Below the pieces are notes generated by a model that was not told the DNA's origin, did no database searches, and saw only the letters and a program-made list of their open reading frames with translations. Shown one piece after another: positions 40,119-49,400 of a stretch of DNA of 64,000 nt (position 1 is its first letter; each line of letters begins with the position of its first letter). The stretch comes from JAGTVG01 sp942491935. Its GTDB lineage: Bacteria > Bacteroidota > Bacteroidia > Cytophagales > Cyclobacteriaceae. Where the stretch lies: assembly GCA_942491935.1 (NCBI GenBank), contig CALOCZ010000050.1:1-64000 (forward strand), in the 5' to 3' direction. The translations under genes were made by a program, and so were the position numbers.

Positions 40119-40679
40119 TTAATAATAGGGTCTGATGAGCAAATATACCACAACTCCCGATACTGATACATACAACCAGATCGGTAAAGTAAATCTTACA
40201 ACTTTTTTGTGCCTTTCAAACTTTTCAGTCAGAGCAAAATAGAATGCAAAAAGGACAAAGGGTACAACAATTATGGCCAAAAGGATATGCGAAAGCAAGA
40301 TTAGCAGGTAGATCATCCTGAAAGATCCAACCCTTAGGGCTTCGTCATCATTCAGAACTCCGTCGTGGTTCAAATCACCAAATACTGTTGAGGGAGTGGT
40401 CGAATGATAGAGTATATAGGATATCAGAAACAGCACACCCAAAAAGAAGGCAGTACTCATTGCTTTTTTGTGGAGGGCCCTGTTTTGATTTTTAATCATT
40501 ATAAATCCAAACAAAAGCACAAGGGAGGTTATAGTATTTATACTTCCATTTATATGCGGGAGTAATAGATTCCAATTCCCTGATACTGTAAGCTTACCTG
40601 GAGTAAATAGAAGAAGTGCCACAGCGAGCGGGATAAATATGGAGAAAAACAGAATGATATTCTGGATGTTCTTAGGCAT
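40119..40679 (-). CDS. DUF420 membrane protein with an EF-hand-like insert
   Basis: 186 residues, about five membrane helices, matching DUF420, a family linked to haem-copper oxidase loci and proposed to help oxidase assembly. Typical elements are LPHINGSINTITSLVLLFGF, ALHKKAMSTAFFLGV, LYHSTTPSTVFG and YLLILLSHILLAIIVVPFVL. Between the third and fourth helices lies DLNHDGVLNDDE, which has the Dx[ND]xDGxxxxDE spacing of a calcium loop. Its start overlaps the SCO-like gene by eight bases. Confidence 0.8.
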   Translation of the reverse strand: MPKNIQNIILFFSIFIPLAVALLLFTPGKLTVSGNWNLLLPHINGSINTITSLVLLFGFIMIKNQNRALHKKAMSTAFFLGVLFLISYILYHSTTPSTVFGDLNHDGVLNDDEALRVGSFRMIYLLILLSHILLAIIVVPFVLFAFYFALTEKFERHKKVVRFTLPIWLYVSVSGVVVYLLIRPYY

Positions 40680-41307
40680 GTTGGTCCTGTTTCAAGAGGA
40701 TCTTAACCTCCAGTATTAACCTGTCAATTTCTTCGAAATCATCAGCCGGATAATCTCCACGAATTCTGTGTTTTTTATCAAGGAGGAGCATTTTATCATA
40801 CCCTTTTCCCTCTTCCGTACTTTCATTTGAAGACCTTTCGAATTGAATCATTTTATTCAATTGACTAAGGTCAGTATACAGTACCGAGACATTTGTTTCT
40901 TGATTTGCTTCCGTACCCATCTGTTTGGTTCCTGAAAGATTATTATCAAAAAAAACGCGAACTATCCTGACTGAACCCTCATTCCGAAAAATATTGGATA
41001 TGCGTTTGATCTGATAATCTCTTTTTTCTAGATCAGATTGGGCTGATACAAACTCAAGCACAATAATATCGCCTGCAAAATTATCCTGACCAACCTTATT
41101 GCCATTAGAATCCTGCAATCCTTCAAAGCTGAAAGTCTTATGATTAAAAACTGAATTAGATGTAGATGAAGATTCTTCAATTTTACCTTCCTCAGAATAA
41201 AAAGGCAGATCGAACTCATTATGCCCAAAAACCTGGAGAAAAATGTAAATTGCTGCAGGTGTAAGCAGAAGTATAATTAATACCAATATCTTAATTCCTC
41301 TCTTCAT
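40672..41307 (-). CDS. SCO1/SenC-like protein lacking the copper-binding cysteines
   Basis: 211 residues with one N-terminal membrane anchor (ILVLIILLLTPAAIYIFLQVFG) and a thioredoxin-like body. The layout matches SCO proteins: FNHKTFSFEGLQDSNGNKVG, then IIVLEFVSAQSDLEKRDYQIKRI where the CxxxC copper site should be, RIVRVFFDN, VLYTDLSQLNKM and MLLLDKKHRIRGDY. The protein contains no cysteine, so it cannot bind copper or exchange disulfides as SCO1 does. It occupies the usual SCO position next to DUF420. The SCO-like fold is my reading of the pattern; the lack of cysteine is directly visible. Confidence 0.65.
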   Translation of the reverse strand: MKRGIKILVLIILLLTPAAIYIFLQVFGHNEFDLPFYSEEGKIEESSSTSNSVFNHKTFSFEGLQDSNGNKVGQDNFAGDIIVLEFVSAQSDLEKRDYQIKRISNIFRNEGSVRIVRVFFDNNLSGTKQMGTEANQETNVSVLYTDLSQLNKMIQFERSSNESTEEGKGYDKMLLLDKKHRIRGDYPADDFEEIDRLILEVKILLKQDQHA

Positions 41308-41345
41308 CGATTCTATACCCAGGTTTAATATTCCAAAGGATCTAC

Positions 41346-41666
41346 CTAATACAGAGAATTTAATATAGAGCCTCCCTCGGCAAGTAAGGCAATGATCAAC
41401 CAGATCACAAATAACGTTGGCAATAAAATGGACCAGATAAGGGCTTTCACCTCATACTTGAGATGCATAAATTCAGAAACTATGTAAAAAGCTTTCAACA
41501 GTGTGAGAGCAATAAATCCAGCGTAAAGCAGATAACCTCTGGGCAGAGTAAAAGCCATCACGAATTCAATCGCTGTTACAATACCCAGAATCATTGCAAT
41601 CTTCCAGAGTTTTCTTACTTTTTTCTTATTTACAGGTTTAACCTCAATAGAAACAACTTGTTCCAT
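41346..41666 (-). CDS. Cytochrome c oxidase subunit IV
   Basis: 106 residues with three hydrophobic helices, matching the small prokaryotic subunit IV (COX4_pro type) of haem-copper oxidases. Landmarks are KVRKLWKIAMILGIVTAIEFVMAF, KAFYIVSEFMHLKYEVKALIWSILLP and the final hydrophobic segment. It likely stabilises the inner-membrane oxidase and has no catalytic residues. It sits 16 bases after the subunit III gene. Confidence 0.85.
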   Translation of the reverse strand: MEQVVSIEVKPVNKKKVRKLWKIAMILGIVTAIEFVMAFTLPRGYLLYAGFIALTLLKAFYIVSEFMHLKYEVKALIWSILLPTLFVIWLIIALLAEGGSILNSLY

Positions 41667-41682
41667 AATTATTTAATAATTT

Positions 41683-42432
41683 TTAGATCAAATAGAAGAA
41701 TGTGAAAACGAATACCCAGACCAGGTCGACAAAGTGCCAGTATAATCCAACTTTCTCGACCATTTCATAATGTCCACGCTTGTCGTAGGTCCCAACCACA
41801 ACATTATAAAAGATAATAGCATTTAGAAAAACTCCGCTGGCTACGTGAGTCCCGTGGAATCCGGTAATAAAGAAGAACAAACTTGCGAACAAAGGAGGTC
41901 CATATTCGTTAACCTGGAGGTTGGCGCCATGGACGATAACTCCATTTGACAGGGCCATACCTTCTTCCGTACCCGAAATAAAATGTGACCATTCCCATGC
42001 CTGACAACCCAGGAAGGCCAGACCACCAACAATAGTCCATAACATCCATTTCGTAACATCATTTCTGTCCATTCGCTGACCGGCTTCAACAGCCAATACC
42101 ATAGTGACACTACTCAGGATAAGGATAAAAGTCATTATCCCAACAAATAACAATGGCAGATGAACACCATGCAGGAAAGGAACAGCGTCAAATATTTTTT
42201 CCGGTATAGGCCAGTAGTCCATGGAAGGTTTAAAAGCGCTCACTGGCCCGGTATATGCCGGATAGCTATATCGCAGAAAACCATAAGTTACTAACAAGCC
42301 TGAAAAGGTAAAGACATCAGACAACAGGAAGAACCACATCATGATCTTCCCATAACTGGCCTTCAGGGGGGAAGTTCCCCCTCCCCATATATTTGTTTTA
42401 TTCTCCTTATCGATAGAAGCTGTTACTTCCAT
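41683..42432 (-). CDS. ctaE: Cytochrome c oxidase subunit III
   Basis: 249 residues with seven predicted helices. Subunit III features are KIMMWFFLLSDVFTFSGLLVTYGFLRY, CQAWEWSHFI, FFFITGFHGTHVASGVFLN and YWHFVDLVWVFVFTFFYLI. It forms part of the aa3-type oxidase in the inner membrane. A second, shorter subunit III homologue lies 15 bases upstream, an arrangement usual in Bacteroidota. Confidence 0.9.
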   Translation of the reverse strand: MEVTASIDKENKTNIWGGGTSPLKASYGKIMMWFFLLSDVFTFSGLLVTYGFLRYSYPAYTGPVSAFKPSMDYWPIPEKIFDAVPFLHGVHLPLLFVGIMTFILILSSVTMVLAVEAGQRMDRNDVTKWMLWTIVGGLAFLGCQAWEWSHFISGTEEGMALSNGVIVHGANLQVNEYGPPLFASLFFFITGFHGTHVASGVFLNAIIFYNVVVGTYDKRGHYEMVEKVGLYWHFVDLVWVFVFTFFYLI

Positions 42433-42447
42433 ATATTTAATTTTTTA

Positions 42448-43035
42448 TTAATGATTCAATTTAAGGAACAGAAAAAGGTACAGCCACAATCCGCCTAGAA
42501 AATGCCAGTAGGTTGTACACATTTCAATCCTTATTAAGCTCTTAGAATGTATTTTCAATTTGAAAGATGATCCAATTACTATAAGCAGGAATACTAATCC
42601 ACTAATTATATGCACAGCATGCAAACCGGTTAGAACGTATAGAAAAGAACCGGCTGGATTTCCGACAAAATAAACATCCATTTCAACAAGCTGTTTCCAG
42701 GATTGATACTGGCCGAAGAGAAAAGCCAAACCAAGTATTGTCGTTAGTATCAGATATACTTTTAACCCATTAAAACGATCTTCCTTTGCTGATTTCAATG
42801 CAAGTTGCATGGTAATACTACTCACAACTATAATGGTTGAGGTAATCCAGAACATGCCTGGCAGGTTGTAATTCAGCCAATTCCCATCCGATTGTTTAAC
42901 TATGTAAGCACTCGTGAGGGCTGCAAATAACATTACAATAGTAACTATGAACAACCATACGATGAACTTTGACGTGTTCATGCCCATCGCTCTGCGTTCC
43001 CTGATTATTTCAATATTATCAATGGCCTGGTTCAT
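42448..43035 (-). CDS. Cytochrome c oxidase subunit III homologue (short form)
   Basis: 195 residues, five helices. It shows FIVWLFIVTIVMLFAALTSAYIV, GMFWITSTIIVVSSITMQLAL, FLYVLTGLHAVHIISGLVFL and TYWHFLGGLWLYLFLFLKLNH, all subunit III hallmarks. The first two helices of the classical subunit are absent. It overlaps ctaB by four bases (ATGA). It is probably a structural subunit of the same oxidase. Confidence 0.85.
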   Translation of the reverse strand: MNQAIDNIEIIRERRAMGMNTSKFIVWLFIVTIVMLFAALTSAYIVKQSDGNWLNYNLPGMFWITSTIIVVSSITMQLALKSAKEDRFNGLKVYLILTTILGLAFLFGQYQSWKQLVEMDVYFVGNPAGSFLYVLTGLHAVHIISGLVFLLIVIGSSFKLKIHSKSLIRIEMCTTYWHFLGGLWLYLFLFLKLNH

Positions 43036-43931
43036 ACTTTGTCAATTAAATATGCAATCTGTACAATCGGTAAATATAGAAATGAGGAATACATAATAGA
43101 TAAAGCTGAATTCCTGTTACAGTTTTTCATATGTCTGAAAGTTTGGGCTAGGAACAATACTCCACACAATGTGGCAATAGCCCCTGACATCACACCTGTC
43201 AATCCAAAAACGGTAGGCAGTAAGCCCAGTGGAATAAGGAACAAGGTATATATCATAATCTGAAAGGCCGTATTCATGTTTTTCTCACCATTTCCCGGTA
43301 GTAATTTAAATCCTGCCTTTTTATAATCTTCGTCAGCGATCCATGCAATGGCCCAGAAATGCGGGAATTGCCAAATAAATTGAATGCCAAAAATGATCAA
43401 TGCTTCATGCGAGATCATACCTGTTGCGGCGGTCCATCCCAGAAGTGGTGGTAATGCACCAGGAATCGCACCTACAAGTACAGCTATTGGGCCAACTCTT
43501 TTCAAGGGTGTATACACAAACACATATAGAATAAGAGATAACAGGGAAAGCAGTGTAGTCAGGATATTGGTAAAATAAAATAGTATCAGAATCCCTGTTA
43601 CGGCCAGCATCACTGCATATATCAACGCTTCCTTATCAAAAACTCTTTCAGTAGGAAGAGGCCTTGTCCTGGTCCTTTTCATTTTCCGGTCGTACTCGAT
43701 CTCATAAACCTGGTTCAGGGTTACCGCACTTCCGGATATAAGAAATCCCCCAAGGCAGAACATGATGAGTGAGGTCCATTGAAAGGCACCACTACTCCCC
43801 AGAATATAACCAAAAGCGGATGAGAATACTACAAGAAATGACAAACGCAGTTTCAATAACTCAACGAATGCGCCTAATCTTGCAATTATTCCGTGTTCAA
43901 CTTTTATTGTTGTAATGTGACTTTCACTCAT
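43032..43931 (-). CDS. ctaB: Haem O synthase (protohaem IX farnesyltransferase)
   Basis: 299 residues, about nine membrane helices, adding a farnesyl group to haem B. The two aspartate-rich sites are visible as NQVYEIEYDRKMKRTRTRPLP and WIADEDYKKAGFKLLPG; GWTAATGMIS and IQFIWQFPHFWAIAW are also typical. It is joined to ctaA with no spacer and overlaps the next oxidase gene, so haem supply and oxidase are coexpressed. Confidence 0.95.
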   Translation of the reverse strand: MSESHITTIKVEHGIIARLGAFVELLKLRLSFLVVFSSAFGYILGSSGAFQWTSLIMFCLGGFLISGSAVTLNQVYEIEYDRKMKRTRTRPLPTERVFDKEALIYAVMLAVTGILILFYFTNILTTLLSLLSLILYVFVYTPLKRVGPIAVLVGAIPGALPPLLGWTAATGMISHEALIIFGIQFIWQFPHFWAIAWIADEDYKKAGFKLLPGNGEKNMNTAFQIMIYTLFLIPLGLLPTVFGLTGVMSGAIATLCGVLFLAQTFRHMKNCNRNSALSIMYSSFLYLPIVQIAYLIDKV

Positions 43932-45014
43932 TTATATAGCAATTTGTGTTTTATAAATTACCCCGCGGTCTTTCCCATTTAAAATTAAAATGGCTAAAAA
44001 CTGCAACCCGAATATAACTACCGCAAACAACAGATGTAAGGGTTGCGCAAATGGTGGTATTCCAAAATAGGACATGATAACCCCCAAAAGAACTTCCAAT
44101 GCAATTATCCCAAGTATTATCCCGATATAATTAGACAATCCTGTTTTCAATTGACCATTGCGGTATAAGATATAGAAAATCCCGATCTGGGAAAGTATAA
44201 GAAATATGGACAATGACCGGTGAATTATGAATGAAATCCCCGTCAGGCTAACCCAGCTATTTCTGTTCTCAAAATTCAAGGACATAGCCACCTCATCAAT
44301 CGCTTCCCTTACCTGTGTGCCAAGAAGTATTTGAAGGGTTATTAAAATACCTGAAATTATCATGAGTGTATTCAATAATTGTTTTTGAGGAATCTTAGCA
44401 TTCTGTTGGGAGGAATTACGGACCCGGAATACCAGGTATATCAATATCGCAACGATGAGTATAGCAAGCAACATATGAACTGTCACCATCCAGGGAAGAA
44501 GGTTTGTAGAGACTACAACAGAACCAATCCATCCTTGAAATATAACAATTACGACCAATAACAGGGACCATATAAATATTGATTTCTCCTTTTTCAGGAA
44601 TTTCCAGGAGGCCATAAAATTTACTATAATGAGAAGTCCAATTATAGCTCCTACAAGACGGTTAACGTATTCTGTCCAGGTTTTGGAAACATTAAATTCA
44701 GTTTCCGCTAAAATGGATTGATCATTACGAACTTCCTGCGCTTTATTATTAAATCCCAATACATCCAGGTATGAAGCAAACCTTATGTTTTTATTTTTTC
44801 GATATTCCACAAAATCCTGCTTATAGGTATCTGCCAATTGGGTTTCATCAGTCGGAGGAATCCACATTCCAAAACATTTTGGCCAGTCGGGACAGCCCAT
44901 TCCCGATCCTGTACTCCGTACAATTCCTCCAACCAGGATCAGCAGGTATACAGCGACCAGGGTAACCATACTGGTTTTCCTGAACATGATGTTATGGTCT
45001 TTTTCAGCAGTCAT
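43932..45014 (-). CDS. ctaA: Haem A synthase
   Basis: 360 residues, eight membrane helices, oxidising haem O to haem A. Conserved elements are LVAVYLLILVGGIVRSTGSGMGCPDWPKCFG, EYVNRLVGAIIGLLI (haem-ligand region), VTVHMLLAILIVAIL, FIIHRSLSIFLIL and FAQPLHLLFAVVIFG. The insert between the first two helices (around DEVTQL-like DETQLADTYKQDFVEYRKNKNIRF) is typical of the Bacteroidota/Cox15-like form. It abuts both ctaD and ctaB without a gap. Confidence 0.95.
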   Translation of the reverse strand: MTAEKDHNIMFRKTSMVTLVAVYLLILVGGIVRSTGSGMGCPDWPKCFGMWIPPTDETQLADTYKQDFVEYRKNKNIRFASYLDVLGFNNKAQEVRNDQSILAETEFNVSKTWTEYVNRLVGAIIGLLIIVNFMASWKFLKKEKSIFIWSLLLVVIVIFQGWIGSVVVSTNLLPWMVTVHMLLAILIVAILIYLVFRVRNSSQQNAKIPQKQLLNTLMIISGILITLQILLGTQVREAIDEVAMSLNFENRNSWVSLTGISFIIHRSLSIFLILSQIGIFYILYRNGQLKTGLSNYIGIILGIIALEVLLGVIMSYFGIPPFAQPLHLLFAVVIFGLQFLAILILNGKDRGVIYKTQIAI

Positions 45015-46865
45015 TTATAGATCTTTTTCCTCCTTTTCTTTATCGACCAGTTCTTTTTCAAATGGCAAATTTGATTCCGGGGTTTGGGAATAAGGAATAT
45101 TCTGAGGAATAAAATCTTCCTTTGCACCTGGTTTACTATAATCGTAAGGCCAGCGGTATACTTCCGGTATTTTACCTGGCCAGTTCCCATGTCCTGGATT
45201 TCGAGGTGTTGTCCATTCCAGGGTAGTGGATCCCCATGGATTCGCCGGTGCTATTCTTCCTTTGAAAATACTGTAAAGGAAGTTAAATGCAAATATAATC
45301 TGTGAACCAAAAGTGATTATGGCCGCGATACTTACAAAGGCATTCAGGTCAGTAAACGTACTGAAAGCATCAAAATTAGTGAAGGAATAATACCTTCGGG
45401 GAAATCCGGCTATACCTATATAGTGCATTGGGAAAAACACCAGATAAATTCCGATAAAAGTGAGCCAGAAATGTACATATCCCAGTTTTTCGTCCATCAT
45501 TCTTCCGAACATCTTTGGGAACCAATGGTATACTCCCGCCATCATTCCAAAGAAAGCCGCACTACCCATCACCAGATGAAAATGGGCAACTACGAAATAG
45601 GTGTCATGCAACTGGATATCTATGGCTGAATTACCAAGTAATAATCCCGTCAACCCTCCGGATATGAAGAACGATACCAGCCCTATTGAAAACAACATGG
45701 CTGGTGTAAAGACTAGATTTCCCTTCCATAAGGTAGTAAGATAATTAAATACTTTAACTGCACTGGGGACGGCTATGATCAAAGTCAACAACATGAATAT
45801 GGAACCCAGGAAGGGATTCATTCCGGTCACAAACATATGATGTGCCCATACGATAAATGAAAGTACTGTAATACCCATCATGGAACCTATCATAGCTCTA
45901 TAACCAAAGATAGGTTTCCTTGAGTTTGTTGCTATAACTTCAGAGGTTATCCCCAGGGCTGGGAGAATAACGATATACACCTCGGGGTGTCCAAGGAACC
46001 AAAACAAATGCTGGTAGAGTATTGGGCTCCCACCCATGTTTGGCAGGGCTTCTCCATTTATAAATATTTCAGCAAGATAAAAACTGGTACCAAAACTCCT
46101 GTCAAATATTAATAGCAGGGCTGCAGCGAATAATACCGGGAAAGACAATAATCCGATTATTGCTGTCAATAGAAAAGCCCAGACAGTTAAAGGCAGCCTG
46201 GAAAACGACATGCCCTTGGTTCGAAGATTAATAACTGTAGTTATATAGTTTATTCCACCCAATAGAGTTGAGACGATAAACAGGGCCATGGCCGTCAGCC
46301 ACATCGTCATGCCCAGGCCTGATCCTGACATGGCCTGTGGTAATGCAGATAAGGGTGGATATACAACCCAGCCTGTTGATGCAGGTCCTGTTTCAATAAA
46401 CAATGAAATAAACATAACCGCACCGGAAGCAAAGAAGAACCAGTATGAAAGCATGTTGATAAAACCGGAAGCCATATCCCTGGCACCAATTTGCAAGGGT
46501 ATCAGGTAATTACTGAATGTGCCACTTAAACCCGCCGTGAGGACGAAAAACACCATTATTGTTCCATGCATGGTGACCAGTGCCAGGTAAAATTCCGGAT
46601 CCAGCTTCCCATTTGCTGTAATCCATTTGCCGAAAAATGGCCTTAACCACTCAAGGTCCATATCCGGAAATCCAAGCTGTAACCTGAAAATAACAGATAA
46701 CAAACCGCCAATAAAAGCCCAGAATATACCGGTAAATAGATACTGTTTGGCAATTATCTTATGGTCGGTACTGAAGATATATTTGGTTATGAAGCTCTGG
46801 TGATGATCATGCTCATGATCATGCTCATGTATCTCGGCTTCTACTTCAATATTTTTAGTGGACAT
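45015..46865 (-). CDS. ctaD: Cytochrome c oxidase subunit I
   Basis: 616 residues, at least 12 helices; the catalytic subunit reducing oxygen to water and pumping protons. The CuB/haem a3 site is complete: GHPEVYIVILP (His cross-linked to Tyr), WAHHMFVTGMNP, and HDTYFVVAHFHLVMG for the haem ligands. The Tyr in the GHPEVYI motif marks an A-family enzyme. The N-terminus has an acidic His-rich stretch, HEHDHEHDHH, encoded by a short repeated DNA sequence near 46,805-46,830; similar tails occur in other Bacteroidota. It lies 47 bases after subunit II. Confidence 0.97.
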   Translation of the reverse strand: MSTKNIEVEAEIHEHDHEHDHHQSFITKYIFSTDHKIIAKQYLFTGIFWAFIGGLLSVIFRLQLGFPDMDLEWLRPFFGKWITANGKLDPEFYLALVTMHGTIMVFFVLTAGLSGTFSNYLIPLQIGARDMASGFINMLSYWFFFASGAVMFISLFIETGPASTGWVVYPPLSALPQAMSGSGLGMTMWLTAMALFIVSTLLGGINYITTVINLRTKGMSFSRLPLTVWAFLLTAIIGLLSFPVLFAAALLLIFDRSFGTSFYLAEIFINGEALPNMGGSPILYQHLFWFLGHPEVYIVILPALGITSEVIATNSRKPIFGYRAMIGSMMGITVLSFIVWAHHMFVTGMNPFLGSIFMLLTLIIAVPSAVKVFNYLTTLWKGNLVFTPAMLFSIGLVSFFISGGLTGLLLGNSAIDIQLHDTYFVVAHFHLVMGSAAFFGMMAGVYHWFPKMFGRMMDEKLGYVHFWLTFIGIYLVFFPMHYIGIAGFPRRYYSFTNFDAFSTFTDLNAFVSIAAIITFGSQIIFAFNFLYSIFKGRIAPANPWGSTTLEWTTPRNPGHGNWPGKIPEVYRWPYDYSKPGAKEDFIPQNIPYSQTPESNLPFEKELVDKEKEEKDL

Positions 46866-46912
46866 ATTATATTTTAATTTCTTTTTATACTTTTTGTTCA
46901 GGGATCAGGAAT

Positions 46913-47947
46913 TTATTGACTAAGTCCCGTTTTTACTAATGCCAGTTCCTTTAGGTCTTCGGGTACCTTGGCAAGATAATCCTGGTTTTTGCTGAGCCAT
47001 GGTTCCTGCTCTGATTTCCATTTCTCATATGCCTCAGGTTCTTCCACCACTACAAGCATCCTCATCGAAAAGTGTCCCCTGCCACATACTTCTGCACAGG
47101 CAATTTCATAATTAAAATCAGGATTCCCCGTTTCAGTACGCATTTCATCTGTTGTCTTAGTAGGAATAAACCAGAAACTGGTAGGCATACCCGGAACGGC
47201 ATCCATTTTAAGCCTGAAATGAGGAGCAAAAACACTGTGCAGCACATCCCTTGCCCTGATCTTCAATAAAACAGGCTTACCTTTAGGGATATGTATCTCT
47301 CTGGGTGTAAAGTCATCGAAGGCTGCTTTATCCCTGAAATCTATTCCGAATTCATTTGTTGCGTCGATCAACCTGTAATCATATTTTCCAAGCTGACCAT
47401 CACTTCCCGGATATCTTGTTCTCCATGCAAACTGATAACCCATAATCTCCACAACCTCCGCTTCTTCAGGAGGATCAGCGGTAACCTGGTTCCAAATCTT
47501 CAGACCGGAAAATATCAGCAAAGCAAGAACTATAGCCGGGACTACTGTCCATATCATTTCCAGCTTATTGTTTTCCGGGAAAAACAATGCTTTGGATTTA
47601 GATTTATACCGGTAGCGGTAAGAGAAATAAAACAACAGGATCTGTGTAATGAAGAAAACAATCCCGATAACTGCCATGGTCACCCAGAACAGATTATCTG
47701 TTGATATTCCGTGTTCAGAAGCAATAGGCAAATGATAAGCATCGAACCTTGACACTGAATACCAGATGAAAAAGATCATGCTAATTACCACGAAAGCGAA
47801 CAACAAGGCTGCATTCACTCCGTTACTTCCTGTAACTTTTTTCTTGTGATTCCCTCTTGCAACATCGACAAGCGAATGGATCCTGTATACCACAACAAGG
47901 ATCGCAATAATTAATACTAAACCTATTAAAATAACAGTTATGACCAT
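46913..47947 (-). CDS. ctaC: Cytochrome c oxidase subunit II
   Basis: 344 residues with an extra N-terminal helix before the usual two. The CuA ligands are all present: LHSVFAPHF for the first His and CAEVCGRGHFSM for the two Cys, the second His and Met. There is no CXXCH, so it is an aa3-type rather than a caa3-type subunit; the electron donor is probably ActE or another cytochrome c. A gap of 154 bases after actF may hold an internal promoter, which I could not pin down. Confidence 0.95.
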   Translation of the reverse strand: MVITVILIGLVLIIAILVVVYRIHSLVDVARGNHKKKVTGSNGVNAALLFAFVVISMIFFIWYSVSRFDAYHLPIASEHGISTDNLFWVTMAVIGIVFFITQILLFYFSYRYRYKSKSKALFFPENNKLEMIWTVVPAIVLALLIFSGLKIWNQVTADPPEEAEVVEIMGYQFAWRTRYPGSDGQLGKYDYRLIDATNEFGIDFRDKAAFDDFTPREIHIPKGKPVLLKIRARDVLHSVFAPHFRLKMDAVPGMPTSFWFIPTKTTDEMRTETGNPDFNYEIACAEVCGRGHFSMRMLVVVEEPEAYEKWKSEQEPWLSKNQDYLAKVPEDLKELALVKTGLSQ

Positions 47948-48101
47948 AGTTCCTTATAAAATAAACTTCGAATCTAATCATTAAACACGGATTTGCAAAA
48001 AACATATCCGAATTAGTGCCATTTTTAACGCAATAATTCAAAATGGGCAAGTATTTTCATCCTTGTCCACCTAAATTGAATCAATATGGCTTAAAAATTC
48101 A

Positions 48102-49385
48102 CTAAATATGATGGTGCATACTCTCCTGCAACATCGGATGATTTTTTGGCACAAGGGCTGATTTTGTCAGGCTGTTTAAAACCACATACAAAAAGGCCGC
48201 CGTATATACCAGGATGGTTCCTATCTCAAGGAAACCAAACCCGCCATTTTCCTGAAGTGTTCCTGGTGTGACCATCAGGTAGAAGTCTAGCCAATGCCCG
48301 AATAGTACGACGTAACAAACAATCTTCAGAAATACCCCGTGCCTCTTTGCATCCCTTGTCATAAGAACTAAGAAAGGAAAGAAAAAGTTTATTATAATAT
48401 TGAGGAAAAAAACTGGGGTGTAGAAATCACTTTTTAACCTCTCTATAAAATATATAGATTCTTCTGGAATATTCGCATAATAGATCAGCAGGTATTGAGA
48501 GAACCAGATATAAGTCCAGAAAATACTGAATGCAAAAACGTATTTTCCAAGATCGTGTAAATGGTTGTCAGAAATCATAGGCAGGTAGCCATTCTCCTTT
48601 AATAAAATAACTACCAGTGTGATGGCGGCTACACTTGCTACAAACCAGCTGGAAAACACGTACCACCCAAACATGGTGCTGAACCAGTGCGTGTCGATAG
48701 ACATGATCCAGTCCCACGAACCTACGGCTGATGATAATGCGAAAAATATAATAAAAATGGCTGATAATCGAATCAGCTTGCGATACTGATTAACTCCTCC
48801 TATCTGATCTTCAGCAAAATTTACCTTTCTCATCAAGAAAAAGAAGGCAATCCAAGCCAGGAATATCCCAACCGTTCTGATTAAGTAAAACGGGAGGTTC
48901 AGATAGGCCTCCTTACCTGCTATGATCGGGTCATAATTAGGATTCATGGATCCATCCGTCAAAGTTTCGTTATAAAGAGAATGATCAAGCCAGTGGAACA
49001 TATGCCAGTGCGAGCTGAAGTTAGCGAGGTAGAAAACAATTAAGGTGAGCACAAAAGCGAATGGCAACCAGGACCCGAAAGAAAGAGGTATCCTGATTAG
49101 TGCAGAAGACCATCCGGCTTGAGCTGCATATTGAACAGCAAAGAAGAATACGCCTGTTATCGCAAGGCCTATAAAGTATACATTATTGATCCAAAGATCA
49201 GTATATAAACGATATGTCCAGTGAAAAGCATGACCTGAGGCTTCATGGCCGGCATCACCACCATGTCCATTGCCGCTAAATGCCAGGATGACAATTCCTA
49301 ATGCGGCCAATACGATTCCCACCAATCCAAGGATCAGAATTTTCTTTTTGGTCGATGATGTAAATACAAATACTTCCTTGCTCAT
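48102..49385 (-). CDS. actF: Alternative complex III subunit ActF
   Basis: 427 residues and about ten membrane helices. It is related to ActC/NrfD-like quinol-interacting subunits and typical of the quinol:cytochrome c oxidoreductase membrane subunit. Recognisable stretches are GHAFHWTYRLYTDLWINNVYFIGLAITG, NFSSHWHMFHWLDHSLY, GSWDWIMSIDTHWFSTMFGWYVFSSW and GHWLDFYLMVTPGTL. It follows actE by 15 bases. Confidence 0.9.
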   Translation of the reverse strand: MSKEVFVFTSSTKKKILILGLVGIVLAALGIVILAFSGNGHGGDAGHEASGHAFHWTYRLYTDLWINNVYFIGLAITGVFFFAVQYAAQAGWSSALIRIPLSFGSWLPFAFVLTLIVFYLANFSSHWHMFHWLDHSLYNETLTDGSMNPNYDPIIAGKEAYLNLPFYLIRTVGIFLAWIAFFFLMRKVNFAEDQIGGVNQYRKLIRLSAIFIIFFALSSAVGSWDWIMSIDTHWFSTMFGWYVFSSWFVASVAAITLVVILLKENGYLPMISDNHLHDLGKYVFAFSIFWTYIWFSQYLLIYYANIPEESIYFIERLKSDFYTPVFFLNIIINFFFPFLVLMTRDAKRHGVFLKIVCYVVLFGHWLDFYLMVTPGTLQENGGFGFLEIGTILVYTAAFLYVVLNSLTKSALVPKNHPMLQESMHHHI

Positions 49386-49400
49386 ATTATGTACTGATCT

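Noticed and set aside
46800..46835. His-rich repeat at the start of oxidase subunit I as a novel metal-binding feature
   Set aside because: Similar His/Asp-rich N-terminal tails are, to my knowledge, frequent in Bacteroidota subunit I proteins.
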